Shown here in pieces: positions 23,566 to 27,425 of a stretch of 27,425 nucleotides of DNA. Position numbers and translations under genes: made by a program. The number at the start of each line of letters is the position of its first letter. The stretch's first letter is position 1. The stretch is from assembly GCA_018714575.1 (NCBI GenBank), contig DVNF01000078.1:1-27425 (forward strand), in the 5' to 3' direction. This DNA is from Candidatus Stercoripulliclostridium merdigallinarum. GTDB lineage: Bacteria; Bacillota; Clostridia; Christensenellales; DTU072. The notes below the pieces were generated by a model. That model ran no database searches, was not told the DNA's origin, and worked only from the letters and a program-made list of their open reading frames with translations.

Positions 23566-24150
23566 TTATCTGCGATACTTGTTGAAGATCGAGTTGCCGT
23601 CGACAACGCGTTTGATCTCGTTCAGATATTCGTTTTCGGTAGTCGGAGCCTTTGCGGCAACGGGCTTCGGAGCGCGTTTCTTTTGTTGCTTCATCGCCGG
23701 AGCGGTGTAGCCTTCGCGCAACGCCGAGGTGGGAACGGTAATGAAATCGGTATATGCGTATTCGTATTTGTTCGGTTGAACGTTAATATCGTATACGTCG
23801 ATACCTTTGGATTTCAACAGATCGATAACGGGGAGGATATCGCCTTCGCCGGTGATCAAGCCTACCGCGTCGATGTTGCCCAAAGCGGCTATGTCGGCGG
23901 CGTCGATGACCTGACGGCAATCCAATTTGTTACGGCGACGGGAATCGCTGGGCAGCGACGTCGCAAATCCGTTGGCGGAAATGTATTCGTTATAGTCACG
24001 GTTTCTCTTCGCTACGTAAGAGTAGAACTTGCAAGTGGCTATTTCGAACCTGGATTCCAGGTTTTTAACGATCTGTTTGAAGCCGTTGCAGGTAATCTTC
24101 AAGCTGCCGATATCGGCAAGAATGATCATTTTGGGCTTTGAATTATTCAT
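23566..24150 (-). CDS. NYN-domain (PIN-like) putative nuclease
   Basis: A 194-residue protein of the NYN family, a branch of the PIN-fold RNases. The acidic residues expected to bind metal are visible: Asp13 (ILADIGSLK), Asp77 and Asp83 (KLDCRQVIDAAD) and Asp104 (TGEGDILPVIDLLKSKGI). The catalytic domain covers about residues 7-140; the tail is basic and Ala/Pro-rich (KQQKKRAPKPVAAKAP). The start is the ATG at 24150, with GGAGG seven bases upstream; 38 further upstream codons of the frame run through the glycosylase gene and are not family-like. Its substrate is unknown. It is 28 bases after the glycosylase stop codon. Confidence 0.85.
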   Translation of the reverse strand: MNNSKPKMIILADIGSLKITCNGFKQIVKNLESRFEIATCKFYSYVAKRNRDYNEYISANGFATSLPSDSRRRNKLDCRQVIDAADIAALGNIDAVGLITGEGDILPVIDLLKSKGIDVYDINVQPNKYEYAYTDFITVPTSALREGYTAPAMKQQKKRAPKPVAAKAPTTENEYLNEIKRVVDGNSIFNKYRR

Positions 24151-24178
24151 CACAATTCCTCCGTAAAGGTTATATATT

Positions 24179-25006
24179 TTATGGATTCTCCCTGGCGTAA
24201 TAGTATAGATATTGTTGGGCATAACCCGCCAATTCTCCAAACTGTTCCGACAGTTTATCCGCAATGTATACGGCGCTTTTTCCCGCTTCTCCGCCGATTT
24301 TCGGATAGATCTTTTCTATCCAAGTGTCCACCGGAAAAGCTTCCGTCCTGTGATACCCGAACAACAGAATACAATCCGCGACCTTTCTGCCTACGCCCGT
24401 CAAAGTCATTAAATGCTTCCTGGCGTCCTTCAGCGGCATATTGCCTATATCCAGATTGAATCCTTCGCGTATCGCGCCTATGGTTTTCACCAAATACTCA
24501 GCCCTGTAACCTGCACCCAGATCTTTGAAAAATCCTGCATTTTCGGTTGCCAAAGCATCCAACGTCGGGAATGCGTACCCTTCCGATATCTTTTCCCCTT
24601 TCGCCCTGCACATCCTTTCGATTATGCCTTTGATCCTGGGGATATTGTTGTTGGCGGAGATGATAAAAGACAGTATCATCTCGAAGGGATCTTGATTCAA
24701 AATGCGCACTCCGGAACCGTAACCAATGGCTTCGTTCATCAAAGAGTATCCCGAAAGGCGCCTTTTGATATCCCCGTAATCGCGTTCCAAATCGAAATAG
24801 TTTACGAAGTAATCCGCATCCTTTGAATCTATTGTAACATAGCCCGGTATATAAATCAAGCTACAAAATGATTTTTTAGAAAAAATTTTGTAGCCTGAAT
24901 CCGAGTTTAGGTACCTGAAAACCTGCCCACATTCCAAAATGTGTTTCGGAAGGAATTCCGAGGTATCGTCTATTAAGATTTTACCGCATGAAATATTATA
25001 CTTCAT
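24179..25006 (-). CDS. ogg: OGG1-type DNA glycosylase/lyase
   Basis: Removes 8-oxoguanine or a related damaged base from DNA and can cut the abasic site. The N-terminal domain carries LECGQVFRY (24-32); the helix-hairpin-helix segment LTGVGRKVADCILLFGYHRTEAFPVDTW holds the catalytic Lys208 and Asp227, at the same spacing as in human OGG1. There is no C-terminal iron-sulfur motif, which excludes Nth and MutY. The ATG at 25006 lacks a Shine-Dalgarno sequence and is 12 bases past the rpmA stop codon, so translation probably depends on coupling. An alkylbase glycosylase is possible but less likely. Confidence 0.9.
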   Translation of the reverse strand: MKYNISCGKILIDDTSEFLPKHILECGQVFRYLNSDSGYKIFSKKSFCSLIYIPGYVTIDSKDADYFVNYFDLERDYGDIKRRLSGYSLMNEAIGYGSGVRILNQDPFEMILSFIISANNNIPRIKGIIERMCRAKGEKISEGYAFPTLDALATENAGFFKDLGAGYRAEYLVKTIGAIREGFNLDIGNMPLKDARKHLMTLTGVGRKVADCILLFGYHRTEAFPVDTWIEKIYPKIGGEAGKSAVYIADKLSEQFGELAGYAQQYLYYYARENP

Positions 25007-25018
25007 TCGGTTGTCAAG

Positions 25019-25297
25019 TTATGCTTCTACTTGATAAACACTGACTTTTTTGTCGTAACGACCCATGCGTTCAAAACGAACCACACCGTCTATCAGCGCA
25101 AACAAAGTGTCGTCCTTGCCGATGCCGACGTTGGTACCGGGATGAACTTTCGTGCCGCGTTGTCTGACAAGAATGTTGCCTGCCAACACGAACTGCCCGT
25201 CGGATCTTTTGGGTCCCAGGCGTTGCGCATGAGAATCACGTCCGTTTTTAGAGCTGCCGGATCCTTTTTTATGTGCAAATAATTGAAGTTTAATCAT
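25019..25297 (-). CDS. rpmA: 50S ribosomal protein L27 with cleavable N-terminus
   Basis: The 92-residue L27 has the typical AHKKGSGSSKNGRDS and GNILVRQRGTKVHPG segments. Before the first of these is a short extension, MIKLQLFA, that ends in the F-A of the Bacillota Prp cleavage site, so the mature protein should start at HKKGSG, close to the peptidyl-transferase centre. GGAGG lies nine bases before the ATG. Its start overlaps the end of prp by eight bases. Confidence 0.97.
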   Translation of the reverse strand: MIKLQLFAHKKGSGSSKNGRDSHAQRLGPKRSDGQFVLAGNILVRQRGTKVHPGTNVGIGKDDTLFALIDGVVRFERMGRYDKKVSVYQVEA

Positions 25298-25607
25298 TTT
25301 TAATATCCTCCGTTTTAAGGTGGCGCGGATAGGATTTCGATATATCCTTTAACGAGATCAACATAGTTTCCAATATTGCGTCGGTTGCCGTGTTGTATTC
25401 GGATATTTCAAATTCCAATTTCCCTTCCGATTCGGATTCGGTTACCGCTACTGCCGCGACCTTCTTCAGTCCCAATACCGCGCCCTGCGTCAAAGCGCTG
25501 ACTGCGGCGCAAACTATGTCGCTGCCTTCCTCGGCATATCCGGTATGGCCCGTAGCCTTTACCTTATATATATGCCCTGCCTTCCTGGTAACCTTTACCG
25601 TGGTCAT
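25290..25607 (-). CDS. prp: Ribosomal-processing cysteine protease Prp
   Basis: A 105-residue protein (ysxB family) that trims the L27 extension. The catalytic His21 (ATGHTGYAEEG) and Cys33 (SDIVCAAVSAL) are twelve residues apart, as in the characterised staphylococcal enzyme. It is encoded in the usual place between rplU and rpmA. The ATG is three bases after the rplU stop codon and has no clear ribosome site, which suggests low, coupled translation, as would suit an enzyme needed in far smaller amounts than its substrates' neighbours. Confidence 0.95.
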   Translation of the reverse strand: MTTVKVTRKAGHIYKVKATGHTGYAEEGSDIVCAAVSALTQGAVLGLKKVAAVAVTESESEGKLEFEISEYNTATDAILETMLISLKDISKSYPRHLKTEDIKND

Positions 25608-25610
25608 CGG

Positions 25611-25916
25611 CTATGCTTTGATTTTTACTATCTCGAGTTCGGTGTACGGCTGTCTGTGACCTTGTCTTTTACGGACGTTTTTCTTGGCTTTGTAGGTAAA
25701 GATATTGATCTTTTTACCTTTTCCGTTGCCAACGACCTTTGCGGTCACCGCAGCGTCTTTCACTGCTTCGCCCGCTTTGACGTCGCCGTCATCGACCAAC
25801 GCAAGCACCTCGAGTTCTATCTCCTTGCCGGCTTCCTCTTTCAGAAGCTCTACGCGAAGAGTGTCACCCTCGCTGACTTTGTACTGCTTTCCGCCGGTTG
25901 CGATTATCGCGTACAT
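25611..25916 (-). CDS. rplU: 50S ribosomal protein L21
   Basis: The 101-residue protein starts MYAIIATGGKQYKVSEGD and ends with NVRKRQGHRQPYTELEIVKI, both diagnostic for L21, which binds 23S rRNA. TGGAGG lies about ten bases before the ATG. It is the first gene of rplU-prp-rpmA, preceded by a structured leader and followed by co-directional repair and NYN genes. Confidence 0.98.
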   Translation of the reverse strand: MYAIIATGGKQYKVSEGDTLRVELLKEEAGKEIELEVLALVDDGDVKAGEAVKDAAVTAKVVGNGKGKKINIFTYKAKKNVRKRQGHRQPYTELEIVKIKA

Positions 25917-25990
25917 ATCGGTTCTACCTCCATTCAGGAACTCGCCGTAAAGGCGCCGTTTGCACGGACTTAAAGCCTCTTTCGAGCGGC
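25917..25990 (-). ncRNA. Structured leader of rplU (L21-leader candidate)
   Basis: The leader of about 74 bases can form CTC-GAAA-GAG (near 25987-25978), then AGGC and GCCT enclosing CCGT-GCAA-ACGG (about 25980-25950), ending at the ribosome site. Position and layout resemble the Bacillota L21 leader, but I could not compare it with the family model. Confidence 0.55.
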
Positions 25991-25997
25991 AGATATA

Positions 25998-26026
25998 ACT
26001 TTAACATAAAAATCAACGAATTGCAA
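25998..26026 (-). promoter_or_regulatory. Probable rplU promoter
   Basis: TTGCAA (26026-26021), a 17-base spacer and TAAAGT (26003-25998) on the minus strand. The -10 box matches only four of six positions, but it has an upstream TG and places the start at the edge of the leader hairpins. Confidence 0.45.
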
Positions 26027-26061
26027 CAAAAATTCCGATATTATTTTATTTTTAATCGGAA
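26027..26061 (-). terminator. Terminator upstream of the rplU promoter
   Basis: TTCCGAT (minus 26061-26055) and ATCGGAA (26039-26033) enclose an AT-only loop and are followed by TTTTTG. It would stop transcription from the glycosidase gene just before the rplU -35 box. Confidence 0.75.
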
Positions 26062-26146
26062 AAGTTTTTCGTCGATTTTTTCACGGCTTTTTTATCCGCC
26101 GTATGCGGAAAACCTTAGGCGTACTTCGGCGTACTGCGGCGATTAT

Positions 26147-27425
26147 TTAAACCGCGGTATACGTGAAATCCCCGTCCGAAACGGCAATGCGGAAATGTCC
26201 CGCAGGCAAGTTGAACCTAAGCACCCTATCCGGAGCCGCCGTCGTAAACACGGGATAAGTCAACGTCAGCGTCAAGGACTTTTCACAGCAGATATAAAAA
26301 TCCAAACCTTTTTCGGTTTCCCTAAATCGGCGCACTTTGCAGGGCGCGCCGATAGCTTCGAACACTCTTTTACCCGAAACATTCAGCGATACCGATTCGT
26401 CCGTGACTTCGGTCTGTATGCTTTTACCGAACAACGTAACGCCGAAAACCGAATGTCTGCCGCCCGCTTTCGTGCCAAACCGCAAAGCAGGTTTCAAGTC
26501 TGTTCCGAAGTATTCCGTATCCAATATTTCCTGTACGCCTATCAACCCGATCAGGTTACCGGACAAAGAGTTTCGGGAGCCTTTCGGGTCTATTTTGTAA
26601 TTCGGCAACAGTCTGTCCGGCACAAAGCCGTAGCGCGTGAAATAGGCGGAATAGACGTTTGCCATGGCGCGTGCGAAAGCGGCTGCCGCCGTATCGGCGC
26701 CCTTTGAAACCAAGCCTTGATAGATAATATAATCGATCCCCGGCACAGCCGAACCCGTAAAATCCATATACGGCGCGGTATAGCTTAGTTTATCGAACAC
26801 CGGTTTTCCGTAGGCAGGGTGATCTGCGGAAACGGTGGGTACCGGAGCCTTTGTCCAAAACTTTTCCGTATCCTGCAAATTCAGTAACAGCGCGTCCAGG
26901 ACGTCTATCGAATTTACCGCAGAGGTGATCAGCGGCAAAAACGAAGCCGCGCCGTAAACACCGGTAAATCCTCCCGACAGGTACCTGTCCATATACAACC
27001 CCAGCCTTTCGTCGTAAAAACATTCGTTAAAGGATTTGACGTAGGCTTTGATGATATTATCCAGTTTCCGTTTATCTTCGATCTTATTTAAAACTGCCGC
27101 CGCCATGGATTTGATTTCCATTGCCAGCAGTTTATAAGTTGAAAATTCCAACGCGTAAACGGGTTCTCCGCCCAATATTTTCAACGGCGAGCCTGTCTGT
27201 TTATAAGCGATCTCGTTGCGGATCGAATCCGAAACGATCAAACCGTCGTCGATTTTAAAGGCTTCGCACAGCTTATCGTAGCCGTCTTCCAACAAAGCCT
27301 TATCGCGACTGCGAATAAAAGCCGTCCACAGCGCCAACGCTCCGAAAGCAGGTTCGCCGGCAAGCAACACCGCCCTGTCGCGATCGATTTCGCCTGCAAG
27401 CGCCGCCGCTATCACGCCTTCGGCT
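26147..27425 (-). CDS. Six-hairpin glycosidase-like protein (GH63/trehalase-type), N-terminus missing
   Basis: The frame is open to the right edge, so only the C-terminal 425 or so residues are seen. The SFNECFYDERLGLYMDR segment, the FLPLITSAV stretch, and the YMDFTGSAVPGIDYIIYQGL and SGNLIGLIGVQEIL segments resemble the (alpha/alpha)6 barrel of MGH1/GH63/GH37-type glycosidases, followed by a beta-rich C-terminal domain of about 100 residues. The family hydrolyses alpha-linked glucosides such as trehalose or glucosyl-oligosaccharides; the tryptophans usual near the glycine-rich segment are not seen, so the substrate is uncertain. No membrane segment is visible. It ends before a terminator at 26027-26061. 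Confidence 0.72.
   Translation of the reverse strand, partial: AEGVIAAALAGEIDRDRAVLLAGEPAFGALALWTAFIRSRDKALLEDGYDKLCEAFKIDDGLIVSDSIRNEIAYKQTGSPLKILGGEPVYALEFSTYKLLAMEIKSMAAAVLNKIEDKRKLDNIIKAYVKSFNECFYDERLGLYMDRYLSGGFTGVYGAASFLPLITSAVNSIDVLDALLLNLQDTEKFWTKAPVPTVSADHPAYGKPVFDKLSYTAPYMDFTGSAVPGIDYIIYQGLVSKGADTAAAAFARAMANVYSAYFTRYGFVPDRLLPNYKIDPKGSRNSLSGNLIGLIGVQEILDTEYFGTDLKPALRFGTKAGGRHSVFGVTLFGKSIQTEVTDESVSLNVSGKRVFEAIGAPCKVRRFRETEKGLDFYICCEKSLTLTLTYPVFTTAAPDRVLRFNLPAGHFRIAVSDGDFTYTAV

Noticed and set aside
24990..25016. TTGACA and TATAAT at the start of the ogg gene as a promoter
   Set aside because: The spacing is 11 bases, too short for sigma-A, and the -10 lies inside the coding sequence.
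26105..26146. GTACGCC direct repeats and CCGC/GCGG stem after the glycosidase gene as the main terminator
   Set aside because: No T run follows on the minus strand; the hairpin at 26027-26061 is a better fit.
1..27425. CRISPR arrays, tRNA or rRNA genes, insertion sequences, phage genes
   Set aside because: Repeats seen are short local tandem arrays without spacers, and no cloverleaf, transposase or phage structural gene was visible on either strand.

Overview
The window looks like a chromosomal segment of an anaerobic member of the Bacillota (class Clostridia), probably an uncultured gut-type lineage. The evidence is a complete rnfCDGEAB operon in clostridial order, the rplU-prp-rpmA cluster with a Prp-cleavable L27, an infC-rpmI-rplT operon behind an L20-type leader, a PadR repressor coupled to a HAAS-type membrane protein, and sigma-A-like promoters with AGGAGG ribosome sites. 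I cannot name the genus. All genes are on the minus strand except one transporter at 2245-3609. I saw no rRNA or tRNA genes, insertion sequences, prophage genes or CRISPR array.

Left to right: a PadR regulator and the start of its membrane partner (1-694); lysA (804-2054); a divergent MFS permease (2245-3609); the Rnf ferredoxin:NAD+ oxidoreductase operon (3877-8996); an operon of a 2-hydroxyacid dehydrogenase, Ppx/GppA-HD phosphatase, Maf and a divergent MreB (9151-13285); a membrane-tethered DUF1508 protein and TypA (13471-16149); a run of FN3-like membrane protein, PPi-type PFK, ATP-type PFK, ProA, YebC and a SpoU methyltransferase (16293-22058); rplT-rpmI-infC and leader (22086-23364); a NYN-domain protein, OGG1-type glycosylase, L27, Prp and L21 (23566-25916); and the C-terminal part of a six-hairpin glycosidase (26147-27425).

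Much of the content concerns energy and translation. Rnf turns reduced ferredoxin into an ion gradient, and the paired ATP- and PPi-type phosphofructokinases would allow glycolysis to run on either phosphoryl donor. The ribosomal and translation-factor genes carry typical Bacillota autoregulatory leaders. Most of this is core metabolism. The less ordinary points are the overlap of the rnfC promoter with its apparent start, a six-unit 10-bp repeat in front of typA, the hidden AUU start of infC, the tandem PFK pair, an MreB with altered ATP-binding loops, the membrane-tethered tandem-DUF1508 protein and the small NYN protein. I found no clear multi-gene undescribed system.
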